From: Verrucomicrobiales bacterium
GTDB taxonomy: Bacteria > Verrucomicrobiota > Verrucomicrobiia > Verrucomicrobiales > DEV007
Assembly: GCA_002708885.1 (NCBI GenBank)
Contig: PAPL01000033.1
Location: forward strand, 22,416-35,793
Reading direction: 5' to 3'
DNA length: 13,378 bases
Part shown: positions 6,329-13,378 of the stretch, one piece after another
How the letters are laid out: every line of letters begins with the position of its first letter
Numbering within the stretch: the stretch's first letter is position 1
Made by a program: the position numbers and the translations under genes
The notes under the pieces: generated by a model
What the model was told of the DNA's origin: nothing
The model's database searches: none
Seen by the model: the letters and a program-made list of their open reading frames with translations, nothing else

Positions 6329-8992
6329 ATGTTCGATTCATTCTATCCAAAGAACAACAATCATTTAATGATCGGACCTTGGCTGATTTTAGTCTTGATC
6401 CTAAATCTGAATTTGCCAATTTGCGCCGAAGAAAGGGCCAGTTCAGACTGGTGGTCTCTGCAGCAGGTTAAAAGACCTGAAGTTCCAGAAGTTCAAAACA
6501 AGAAATGGGTTCGTAATCCAATTGATAATTTTGTTCTAGCTAAACTTGAAGAAGAGGGCCTCGTCCCTGCTCCTGAAGCTGATCCCAGATCACTGACCCG
6601 AAGGTTATATTTTGATCTGATAGGATTACCGCCGGAGCCGGATTCATTGCCCGAAATTGAAAAGCTTCTAGCTAGCCCTCATTACGGTGAGAGATGGGCA
6701 AGGCACTGGTTAGATGTGGCCCGCTATGGAGAAAGCAATGGGTTCGAGTATGATCAGCTCAGACCCAACGCCTGGGCTTACAGAGACTGGGTCATTGATG
6801 CGCTGAATCAGGACATGCCTTATGACAGATTCGCTAGGCTCCAAATTGCGGGTGACGTCATCGAGCCTAATGATCCTGGAGCAATCACTGCTACGGGGTT
6901 CCTTGTATGCGGCGCATTCGATGGACTCAAACCTTCCGGAGATAAACAAAGGAAAATTATGCGCCAGGATGAAATGGAAGATTTAGTCGGAACTGTCAGC
7001 CAAACTTTTCTCGGACTCACTGTCCATTGTGCACGGTGCCACGATCACAAATTTGATCCGATTCCTCAAAAGGAATATTACCAGATAGCATCTGCTCTGG
7101 GAGGTGTACATCGAGGTGATCGTGATGTGCCAGCCTCCGGAAACCCGGCAACTTTAAAACAAAAAAAGGATCTACTTCAAAAAAGACTCGAGAATGGTGA
7201 CAAAAAAATACGTGAGTTGATTCTTAAAGAAAGTAAAGGTGCCAAAAGAAATAATGGAGGGCCTCAACCCATAGCGAGGTGGACCTTTGACAAGGACCTA
7301 AAAGACCAGATAGGAAACATTCATGGAAAAGCATTGGGTGAAGCCAAAATCAATGATGGGGCCCTTGATCTGGACGGAAAGTCCGCATACGTGATGACCA
7401 GTCCCATTAATCGGAACATGAAAGCAAAGACACTCGAAGCATGGGTAAAATTAAATAATCTTGATCAGCGAGGCGGAGCCGCTATGAGCATTCAAAGTAA
7501 CGATGGTAAGACCTTTGACGCTATCGTGTTTGGAGAACGCGAGCCGAAACGCTGGATGGCAGGTAGTGAAGGTTACTCAAGGACTCAAAGTTTCGGCGGC
7601 GAGGAAGAAAATACGGCAAAGGATGAATTCACCCACATCGCCATCGTTTACAAAGCTGATGGTCATATCACCGCCTACAGAAATGGAAAACCGTATGGGA
7701 AAACCTATAAGTCTGGATCAGTGGATTTTTCTTCCGGAAATTATCAGGTTCTATTTGGAATGCGCCACGGCACTAAAGCCGGTAATAATTTAATGTTGAG
7801 TGGGAAAATTGATCGGGCCCAACTCTATGATAAAGCACTAACAGCTGAGGAAATTGCACTTTCATCTAGTGGAAATTTTGTCTCAGAAGCTGAGCTGGTT
7901 GCTAGGCTAAGGCCCGAGCAAAAAATGGTCAGAGAGCGATGGAAAACTGAAATTGCCCGCATCGATAAGGAACTCGGTAAAATGAAAAAAAGGAAAGTGT
8001 ATGCAGTGAGGCCTTCAAAGGCTCCGGTAACGCACCTTCTAGTCAGAGGTAGCCCTTTCGAATTAGGAGATGAGGTTTCAGCAGGAGGTGTTGATGCCGT
8101 TACGGGATCAATATCTTCAAATTTTGGCCTTAAGCCTGACGCCCCTGATGCCGAGCGGCGCAAAAAATTAGCAACATGGATAAGTGCTCCTGACAACCCT
8201 CTCTTTGCCAGAGTCATAGTGAACCGCCTGTGGCACTATCATTTTGGGAAGGGTCTCGTTCAAACTACCAATGACCTTGGTTTTAATGGTGGAACACCTT
8301 CTCACCCAAAACTGCTTGATTGGTTAGCGGCTGAACTTAAGGAAAGAAAATGGAGCCTAAAAGCCATGCATAAAATAATATGTGATTCCGCTACTTATCG
8401 GCAATCTTCACAAGAGAATCCCGAAGCCTTGAAGAAAGACTCGGACAATTTATTGCTATGGAAAAGATCTATCTCAAGACTAGAAGCTGAACTCATTCGC
8501 GACTCGATACTGACCGTATCAGGACAACTAAATAAAAAAATGGGTGGGCCAGGTTATAGGGACTTTAAAATGTACAATCACAAAGGTTCTTGGGTCTATG
8601 ATGCAACCGATCCTGAAGGCGCTGAATTTAATCGCCGTAGCATCTACAGAACATGGGCAAGAGGTAACGTTCATCCACTCCTCGCACCGCTCGACTGCCC
8701 AGATCCATCAGCTTCTGCCCCCGTCAGAAGTATTACAACGACTCCTCTAGGCGCTTTGTCCATGATGAACACTTCGTTTGTTCTTCGTATGTCACGCAAA
8801 TTTTCTGACAGATTAAAAGCCGAAGCCGGGAACGACATTAAGGCTCAAATTAAACGCGGATTCGAGCTCGCCTTCATGCGTGAGCCAAAGGAAGAGGAAA
8901 AAGAACTCATCGAGGACTTCGTAAAAAAGAACGGCCTCACGGCACTTTGCAGAGTCCTTCTCAATTCCAATGAATTTATTTATCTGAACTAG
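6329..8992 (+). CDS. DUF1549/LamG-like/DUF1553 secreted protein with a single CxxCH (PSCyt2-PSD1)
   Basis: An 887-residue secreted protein. ATG at 6329 is chosen; a TTG lies immediately before it, and ATG at 6368 would also keep the hydrophobic segment (GPWLILVLILNLNLPICA) but loses the basic residue of the signal peptide. Domains in order: DUF1549/PSCyt2 (about 60-265) with FDLIGLPPEPDS, YGERWARHWLDVARYGES and the haem-type CARCHDHKFDP (CARCH at 234-238); a short coiled charged linker; a LamG/concanavalin-like beta-sandwich (about 315-511) starting ARWTFDKDLKDQIG and containing LEAWVKL; a basic helix; then DUF1553/PSD1 (about 607-860) with NPLFARVIVNRLWHYHFGKG, TNDLGFNGGTPSHPKLLDWL and TTPLGALSMMN. 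The N-terminal PSCyt1 haem domain found in some relatives is absent. LamG-like domains commonly bind glycans. The DUF1501 gene follows after 3 bases, the usual pairing in these phyla. The biochemical role is unknown; a redox-linked function is inferred from CxxCH. Confidence 0.9.
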   Translation: MFDSFYPKNNNHLMIGPWLILVLILNLNLPICAEERASSDWWSLQQVKRPEVPEVQNKKWVRNPIDNFVLAKLEEEGLVPAPEADPRSLTRRLYFDLIGLPPEPDSLPEIEKLLASPHYGERWARHWLDVARYGESNGFEYDQLRPNAWAYRDWVIDALNQDMPYDRFARLQIAGDVIEPNDPGAITATGFLVCGAFDGLKPSGDKQRKIMRQDEMEDLVGTVSQTFLGLTVHCARCHDHKFDPIPQKEYYQIASALGGVHRGDRDVPASGNPATLKQKKDLLQKRLENGDKKIRELILKESKGAKRNNGGPQPIARWTFDKDLKDQIGNIHGKALGEAKINDGALDLDGKSAYVMTSPINRNMKAKTLEAWVKLNNLDQRGGAAMSIQSNDGKTFDAIVFGEREPKRWMAGSEGYSRTQSFGGEEENTAKDEFTHIAIVYKADGHITAYRNGKPYGKTYKSGSVDFSSGNYQVLFGMRHGTKAGNNLMLSGKIDRAQLYDKALTAEEIALSSSGNFVSEAELVARLRPEQKMVRERWKTEIARIDKELGKMKKRKVYAVRPSKAPVTHLLVRGSPFELGDEVSAGGVDAVTGSISSNFGLKPDAPDAERRKKLATWISAPDNPLFARVIVNRLWHYHFGKGLVQTTNDLGFNGGTPSHPKLLDWLAAELKERKWSLKAMHKIICDSATYRQSSQENPEALKKDSDNLLLWKRSISRLEAELIRDSILTVSGQLNKKMGGPGYRDFKMYNHKGSWVYDATDPEGAEFNRRSIYRTWARGNVHPLLAPLDCPDPSASAPVRSITTTPLGALSMMNTSFVLRMSRKFSDRLKAEAGNDIKAQIKRGFELAFMREPKEEEKELIEDFVKKNGLTALCRVLLNSNEFIYLN

Positions 8993-8995
8993 TCG

Positions 8996-10420
8996 ATGAA
9001 AATTAATAATACTGTGAAAAGGCGAGACTTTCTGAACTGGAGCACACATGGCCTAGGTGGTGCAGCCATTTCATCCCTTATGCTTGAAGATGGATCCGCC
9101 ACTCAAGCACTCAAGTCTCACCATATACCTCATAATAAACAGGTCATTCATATATGCTTATGCGGTGGTGTGAGCCAGGTCGACTCGTTCGATTACAAAC
9201 CAAAGCTCAAGGAAATGCATGGCAAATCTTTACAGGCGGACGAAAAACCGGACGTTTTTTTTGGGAGAGTTGGTCTGTTAAGATCCAATGACTGGGAATT
9301 CAAACAACGAGGGCAGAGTGGTATGTGGATTTCAGATCTTTTCCCACACATATCGACTGTCGCTGATGAGCTGACCGTCATTAATTCAATGGTTGCTGAA
9401 TCCTCAAGTCATACGCCCGCCACGTTCCAGGAGAGTAGCGGTTTCCGTCTGAATGGATTTCCGGTCATGGGGTCATGGGTATCGTACGGACTTGGAAATT
9501 TGACCAGTGATTTGCCAACTTACGTAGTCCTTCCTGACTCCCGAGGCATGCCGGCCGGATCAACCAGCAACTGGACGAACGGTTTTTTGCCTGCCCGTCA
9601 TCAGGGAGTTCCGTTCAGGACTAGTGGTGATGGAAACGCTATCAGTAACCTTTTCCCGGCCGAAAAAATTGACCCTGAAGTCGAATCGAATAGCCGAAAC
9701 CTTCTCAATAAGATGAATCATCTACACATGAGGGACACGGGCGTCAACGATACACTCGCAGCAAGAATCGCGAGTTATGAACTCGCAGCTAGAATGCAAC
9801 TCGCTGTTCCAGAAGTTACCAGTATCGAAGGCGAAACGGAAAGGACCCGTGAAAATTATGGTTTAAATGGTAAGGAAACCCGAGACTTCGGAAGGAGTTG
9901 CCTGCTCGCGCGGAGGCTCTTGGAGCGCGGAGTAAGACACGTTCAACTTTTCTCAGGCGGTTCTTTTGGCTCGCCAAGAATTAACTGGGACGGTCATGAG
10001 GACATGAAACGTAACCATGGGCGCGAAGCTCTGCGGATAGATCAGCCCGTCGCGGCTCTGATTAATGATCTTAGAGCAAGAGGCATGCTTGATGAGACTC
10101 TCATTTTATTCACTTCAGAATTTGGAAGGACTCCTTTCACCCAGTCCGCATCTGACAAGGTCGGCACGGGCCGGGATCATAACCAGGTCGGTTTCAGTGT
10201 ATGGCTTGCTGGAGGAGGCCTCAAATCAGGAATTAATTACGGAGCCACTGATGATATCGGTTACAAATCTGTCATTGATCCTGTCCCCTGGTATGATTTT
10301 CATGCGACTGTATTACATCTTTTGGGCATAGATCATGAGCGTCTCAGTTATTACCACAACGGGATTCAAAGGCGCCTCACTAATGTGCACGGCAATGTTC
10401 TATCAAGCATACTTGCCTAA
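8996..10420 (+). CDS. Tat-exported DUF1501 protein (sulfatase-like family)
   Basis: A 474-residue DUF1501 protein. The ATG at 8996 follows the previous stop by 3 bases, so translation is probably coupled. The N-terminus KRRDFLNWS plus GLGGAAISSLML is a twin-arginine signal. Motifs expected of an alkaline-phosphatase/sulfatase-like metal site are CGGVSQVDSFDYKP (56-69, with D63), WDGHEDMKRNH (331-341), TLILFTSEFGRTPF (368-381, with E375), GRDHNQVGFSVWLAGGG (392-408, with D394 and H395) and DFHATVLHLLGID (434-446, with H436). DUF1501 proteins are often annotated as sulfatase-like, but no activity is assigned here. The formylglycine motif C/S-x-P-x-R of type I sulfatases is not seen at the expected N-terminal position, where CGGVSQVDSFD lies instead, so the nucleophile is unclear. 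It most likely works in the periplasm with the DUF1549/DUF1553 protein encoded just upstream. Confidence 0.9.
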   Translation: MKINNTVKRRDFLNWSTHGLGGAAISSLMLEDGSATQALKSHHIPHNKQVIHICLCGGVSQVDSFDYKPKLKEMHGKSLQADEKPDVFFGRVGLLRSNDWEFKQRGQSGMWISDLFPHISTVADELTVINSMVAESSSHTPATFQESSGFRLNGFPVMGSWVSYGLGNLTSDLPTYVVLPDSRGMPAGSTSNWTNGFLPARHQGVPFRTSGDGNAISNLFPAEKIDPEVESNSRNLLNKMNHLHMRDTGVNDTLAARIASYELAARMQLAVPEVTSIEGETERTRENYGLNGKETRDFGRSCLLARRLLERGVRHVQLFSGGSFGSPRINWDGHEDMKRNHGREALRIDQPVAALINDLRARGMLDETLILFTSEFGRTPFTQSASDKVGTGRDHNQVGFSVWLAGGGLKSGINYGATDDIGYKSVIDPVPWYDFHATVLHLLGIDHERLSYYHNGIQRRLTNVHGNVLSSILA

Positions 10421-10437
10421 TTGTGTTGAGAAATGAA

Positions 10438-10455
10438 AAGCTAAGAAAATAGCTT
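10438..10455 (-). terminator. Weak hairpin at the end of the minus-strand DUF1501 gene
   Basis: AAGCTA (10438-10443) and TAGCTT (10450-10455) form a perfect 6-base stem with a 6-base loop over the stop codon of the minus-strand gene. On the minus strand the stem is followed by a U-rich stretch (TTTCATTTC), as in an intrinsic terminator. The stem is AT-rich and short, so it would be weak. It is the only hairpin seen between the two convergent DUF1501 genes, whose stops are 20 bases apart. Confidence 0.2.
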
Positions 10456-11880
10456 GTTTATAGGGTTTCCGTGATAGATCGGATGTGGTCTGCCCGTCAA
10501 ATCCTCCCAGTGAGCATCTTGTGGAATTCCAAGTGCTCTATAAATCGTCGCCGCAAAATCCTCCGGACTGTGTGGGTCACTGGCAGGATGACCTCCGTTA
10601 GAATCACTGGACCCAACTACGGCTCCGCCAGTGATCCCGCCCCCAGCAAAAAGTACTGTCTGAACAGCACCCCAATGGTCGCGGCCAGGGAGCTTGGCTT
10701 TTGGTATCTTGAAGACCTTAGGTGTTCTGCCAAATTCACTGGCCATAACAACGAGCGTATTTTCTAACATCCCTCTATCATTTAAATCATCGAGTAAGGC
10801 TGAAACGGCTCGATCAGTTGGTGGAAGAAGAAAATTCTTCAGACTGGGAAAGCCTGCTTGGTGCGTGTCCCATGCCTCATTATTACCAAGGTTCACCTGA
10901 ACTAATTTAACTCCCGACTCCACTAATTGCCTGGCCATGAGCAAGGACCAGCCAAAAGCATTTCTACCATACTTGTCCTGAATCTTTGAATCGGCTCCAT
11001 GCACATCAAATGCGGACTTTGTCTTTGGATCCGCAAGCAACGAAACGGCCATGTTGGTGTATCGGTCAAATTCTCTTACCTGTGCCTCATTTTCAAAATG
11101 CTTTTGCTGTGAATCAAGGTACCGAGAAATGCTTAAGCGATCTTTTAACCGATCAAGACCGACCCCTTCTGGTAAGGATAAATCCGGCTCAATAAATTGC
11201 TTAGTTGATCCATCCACTTTACCTTTTGCATGATGAAAGAGATAATCAGGATAGGCACCATAACTGGCAGCATTGTACTTTGAGCAGTTCAAAAAGAACG
11301 GCTCCCACCGCTCACCCATGAGGCCCGAAAATTGTCCGGGTAATGTTCTTCCGGTGCGGTGAATAATTTTTTCCGGAAGGACCATGGACGGCGGCAGTGG
11401 GCCAGAACCTTTTAGATAACGGTTCGCCATAGCCGCTATTGATGGATAGTCCTCAGGACGTGGCTTATTGGGGTCAAATCCTTGTGGAGTCTCGGAGCGG
11501 CCAGTGAGCATAATGTGATGGCCTTGAGAATGTTCATTCCAACGGTGAGTCACTGACCGGCAAAGGGCCCAATGGTCACTCCTCTTAGCCAGCTCAGGTA
11601 AGTGCTCACAAACATGAAGTCCGGGCGTCTTGGTCTTTATCGGATCAAATTCACCACGTATTTCAAGTGGAGCCTCTGGCTTCATGTCAAAAGTATCAAT
11701 CTGCGAAAGGCCGCCCGATAAGAAAATATAAATGACAGACTTTGCTTTTCCGTCTCCTTTCTCAGAAGACGCGAGTGCTCTTAAGAGACCAGCATCGCTG
11801 AGGCCTGAACCCAACGCTCCTATCGAACCTGCTCTGATCATGGTTCTACGAGAAATCGTTGGATGATTAGGAATTTTCAT
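10441..11880 (-). CDS. Second Tat-exported DUF1501 protein
   Basis: A 479-residue DUF1501 protein, clearly paralogous to but divergent from the one encoded at 8996-10420, so this is not a recent duplication. The signal is twin-arginine (SRRTMIRAG, with a small-residue stretch SIGALGSGLSDAGLL). Landmarks are SGGLSQIDTFDMKPE (55-69, D62), HEHLPELA-type CEHLPELAKR (91-100), WNEHSQGHHIMLTGR (114-128), WDTHQAGFPSLKNFL (337-351), ASEFGRTPKV (380-389, E382), GRDHWGAVQTVLFAGGG (399-415, D401 and H402) and SPEDFAATIYRALGI (438-452). It retains segments such as HSQGHHIMLTG and WDTH that are typical of the family's main branch, whereas the other paralogue has replaced them. It is divergent from a DUF1549 gene 73 bases away and likely partners with it. 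No Shine-Dalgarno is seen. A metal-dependent hydrolase of the alkaline-phosphatase-like fold is the best guess; the substrate is unknown. Confidence 0.9.
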   Translation of the reverse strand: MKIPNHPTISRRTMIRAGSIGALGSGLSDAGLLRALASSEKGDGKAKSVIYIFLSGGLSQIDTFDMKPEAPLEIRGEFDPIKTKTPGLHVCEHLPELAKRSDHWALCRSVTHRWNEHSQGHHIMLTGRSETPQGFDPNKPRPEDYPSIAAMANRYLKGSGPLPPSMVLPEKIIHRTGRTLPGQFSGLMGERWEPFFLNCSKYNAASYGAYPDYLFHHAKGKVDGSTKQFIEPDLSLPEGVGLDRLKDRLSISRYLDSQQKHFENEAQVREFDRYTNMAVSLLADPKTKSAFDVHGADSKIQDKYGRNAFGWSLLMARQLVESGVKLVQVNLGNNEAWDTHQAGFPSLKNFLLPPTDRAVSALLDDLNDRGMLENTLVVMASEFGRTPKVFKIPKAKLPGRDHWGAVQTVLFAGGGITGGAVVGSSDSNGGHPASDPHSPEDFAATIYRALGIPQDAHWEDLTGRPHPIYHGNPINKLFS

Positions 11881-11883
11881 TTC

Positions 11884-11911
11884 TTGGAAATTTTGTATTA
11901 ATGATTATAAA
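11884..11911. promoter_or_regulatory. Overlapping divergent promoter candidates
   Basis: In the 73-base gap between the divergent DUF1501 and DUF1549 genes, the plus strand has TTGGAA (11884-11889), a 16-base spacer and TATAAA (11906-11911). That would start transcription about 36 bases before the GTG at 11954. The minus strand has a perfect TATAAT (complement of 11904-11909) overlapping it, about 24 bases from the start of the DUF1501 gene. The only minus-strand -35-like sequence (TTGAAT, complement of 11924-11929) is spaced 14 bases, which is short. The two -10 boxes share bases 11906-11909, so the two promoters could compete. Confidence 0.35.
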
Positions 11912-11953
11912 ATGGCCTAGATTATTCAATCCTAACACATTATATTTCCCTTC

Positions 11954-12274
11954 GTGCCATTGATAGTCAACATATTAGGGCTTTTGAGCATCGCATGCGC
12001 TCTATTTCTATTCGGTCCGAGTCAACTCTTTGCTGAAAAAAAACTTTGGTCGCTTAAACCTATTACTGAAATCACTGTCCCCGCAAATACCAAAAATGAT
12101 TGGTCGCGTAATGGCATTGATGATTTTATTCTCAAAAAGTTATTCAATGAATCTTTAACTCTAAGCCCAAGAGCGGACAGGCGCTCATTTATCAGAAGAG
12201 CCAGTTACGATTTGACTGGTCTTCCACCGAGCCCGGAAACGGTAAAGGCATTCATAAATGATCCAAGCAAATGA
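11954..12274 (+). pseudogene. N-terminal part of a frameshifted DUF1549 (PSCyt2) gene
   Basis: This 106-residue reading frame starts at GTG 11954; upstream in frame there is a stop at 11933-11935 and no ATG. It begins with a Sec signal peptide (VNILGLLSIACALFLFGPSQLFA) and continues with the start of DUF1549: WSLKPI, NGIDDFILKKL, RRASYDLTGLPPSPETVKAF, then a stop TGA at 12272-12274. The same family motif in the intact paralogue (6329-8992) runs on without interruption into YGERWARHWLDVARY. Here that continuation is in the next frame, beginning at 12273. The two pieces are therefore one gene broken by an extra base, most simply within AAA (12269-12271); removing one A gives FINDPSNDEVAFSKVIENF. 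The export signal is on this piece and the haem motif is on the other, so neither is likely to function alone. Sequencing or assembly error is an alternative to a real mutation. Confidence 0.75.
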
Positions 12275-12275
12275 T
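12258..12275 (+). other. Frameshift point in the DUF1549 gene
   Basis: The upstream frame reads D-P-S-K-stop (TGA 12272-12274). The continuing frame reads from ATG 12258 through N-D-E-V-A-F. Changing frame requires skipping one base, most simply one A of 12269-12271. The site AGC AAA TGA has a shift-prone look (a stop codon in a +1 context), but no Shine-Dalgarno-like stimulator is seen just upstream as in prfB, and AAA to AAT is not a strong slip. The ATG at 12258 overlapping the stop could allow re-initiation, but the product would lack a signal peptide. Confidence 0.7.
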
Positions 12276-13378
12276 GAAGTTGCTTTTTCCAAAGTCATTG
12301 AGAATTTTTTGAGCTCAAGTGCCTACGGTGAAAAGTGGGGTCGACACTGGTTGGACGTTGTCCGGTACGCTGACACTGCCGGCGAGAATAGCGATCATCC
12401 AATTGAGGATGCCTGGCGATACAGGAACTGGGTAATCGAATCGTTCAATTCTGATAAGCCGTATGATCAGTTCGTTCGCGAGCAACTCGCTGGAGACATC
12501 CTCGCCAAAGAAAAGAAAGGAAAAGAATTTGCCGATAATATTATTGCTACCGGTTATTTGGCGATCGCGAGAAGATTCGGTCACGATATTGATAAGAGAA
12601 TGTATCTCACCTATGAGGATGCTATTGATAACCTTGGCAAAACATTTCTGGGGCTTTCCATTGCTTGTGCTCGCTGTCATGATCATAAACATGATCCCAT
12701 AACGAGTGCAGATTATTATGCTTTGTATGGTGTAATGGCTAGCTCAAGGCTTCCTTTTCCTGGGTGCGAACCTAAACAACAACCAAGGGATCTCGTGCCT
12801 CTCGTAACCAACAATGTCATTGAAGAAAACAAAGAATGGGAAGAAAAGCTCAAAAAACTTGAACGAGATCTTGTAGAAAATCCAAAAAAAGAACTTATCA
12901 AGGTTGCATCAGAGAGTTACAAGATGCTTTCAGAAGGGCATTTGCCTGTTGGAAAGTCCATAGACTTTTCTTCTGATCCGATAAAAATCAATGTTAGAAA
13001 AGGTGAAGCGATACAGATCTCAATTGCTCCGAATGCAAATCACGGTGCTGATACCACTTTAGTTGATTTAAAAATTAAACACCAAAGCGATTCAGGAAAT
13101 CTAGAGTGGTCAACACAAGATCTCATAGACATTTTAACTAAAGCTAATCCTCTCAATTCAAATAAGGCAATATGGTACTTTCTAGATATTGGGCCTGAAG
13201 GGCCACGTCTTCTGAACGAAAAGGCAGAAGCCATTGATGGTCAATCAACACTAAAGAAATGGTCTATCGGTGGTCTTCCATCCGTAGCCATTAACAATGG
13301 AGAAGATCCTGTCAAAGTTTGGACAGAAATACCCGCTAGAAGTTTTTTTGTTCATCCCAGTGCAGATAGCCCAGTTGC
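12258..13378 (+). pseudogene. Body of the frameshifted DUF1549 (PSCyt2) gene, cut by window end
   Basis: The reading frame opens at ATG 12258, overlaps the upstream piece by 17 bases and stays open to the window edge. The true gene begins at GTG 11954 in the other frame. Numbered from 12258, it has YGEKWGRHWLDVVRYADT, the motif EDAWRYRNWVIESFNSDKPY and the haem-type CARCHDHKHDP (CARCH at 137-141, bases 12666-12680), all standard for DUF1549. A charged coiled linker (about 190-215) follows, then a beta-rich region starting FSSDPIKINVRKGEAIQISI and including NHGADTTLVDLKI, and finally SFFVHPSADSPVA. This region resembles the ligand-binding-type insert often found between DUF1549 and DUF1553, and it differs from the LamG insert in the paralogue at 6329. 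DUF1553 is expected beyond the window. Codons are otherwise clean, with no further stops, so any inactivation would be recent. The likely partner is the divergent DUF1501 protein. Confidence 0.75.

Noticed and set aside
7825..8217. 130-codon open frame on the minus strand within the DUF1549/DUF1553 gene
   Set aside because: Antisense to conserved DUF1553 sequence, low-complexity serine/leucine-rich translation, no plausible domain.
8996..11880. Recent tandem or inverted duplication of the two convergent DUF1501 genes
   Set aside because: The proteins share only family motifs (SEFGRTP, GRDH, AGGG) and differ widely elsewhere; this is an old divergence.
12258..12274. Programmed +1 frameshift at AAA-TGA
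   Set aside because: No Shine-Dalgarno-like stimulator at the prfB spacing, a weak slip site and no known recoding in this family; mutation or sequence error is simpler.
12315..12692. 125-codon open frame on the minus strand across the DUF1549 motif
   Set aside because: It is antisense to the YGEKWGRHWLDV and CARCH region, whose plus-strand translation is unmistakable.
1..13378. Mobile elements, CRISPR arrays, tRNA or rRNA genes
   Set aside because: No transposase, terminal inverted repeats, spaced direct repeats or RNA gene motifs were seen; the coding genes fill the window.

Overview
The window carries eight protein-coding loci and almost no non-coding DNA; no intergenic stretch exceeds about 150 bases. 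The gene families point to Planctomycetota or Verrucomicrobiota. They are DUF1552, the PSCyt/DUF1587-1595-1592-1588-1585 cytochrome-like proteins, DUF1549/DUF1553 (PSCyt2/PSD1) and DUF1501, together with a Tat-exported xylose-isomerase-like protein. The moderate GC content (mid-40s by eye) fits marine Verrucomicrobiota somewhat better than most Planctomycetota, but the genus cannot be told from this sequence. No start codon has a convincing Shine-Dalgarno sequence at normal spacing.

Layout. Module 1 (95-5295, + strand) is a Tat-exported DUF1552 protein, a Sec-exported protein with two CxxCH motifs and a PA14 insert, and an uncharacterised secreted protein with an EF-hand-like loop and a histidine cluster. 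A convergent gene (5313-6176, - strand) encodes a Tat-exported sugar isomerase/epimerase-like TIM barrel. Module 2 (6329-10420, + strand) is a DUF1549/DUF1553 protein with a LamG-like insert, followed 3 bases later by a Tat-exported DUF1501 protein. Module 3 is a divergent pair: a second Tat-exported DUF1501 protein (10441-11880, - strand) and a second DUF1549 protein that starts at 11954 and runs off the window end. This last gene is split near 12270 by a +1 frameshift. Nothing indicates a mobile element, tRNA, rRNA or CRISPR array.

How the genes may work together. All three modules pair one Tat-exported protein (DUF1501 or DUF1552; DUF1501 looks alkaline-phosphatase/sulfatase-like) with one Sec-exported CxxCH-containing protein that carries a sugar-binding-type or beta-rich insert. 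The simplest inference is three paralogous envelope systems that bind, and hydrolyse or oxidise, complex carbohydrates or other extracellular polymers, with the TIM-barrel protein acting on a released sugar. The families have no firmly established biochemistry, so the substrate and reaction are inference. The best candidates for something undescribed are the paired two-partner architecture with interchangeable binding inserts and the unknown protein at 4456-5295.
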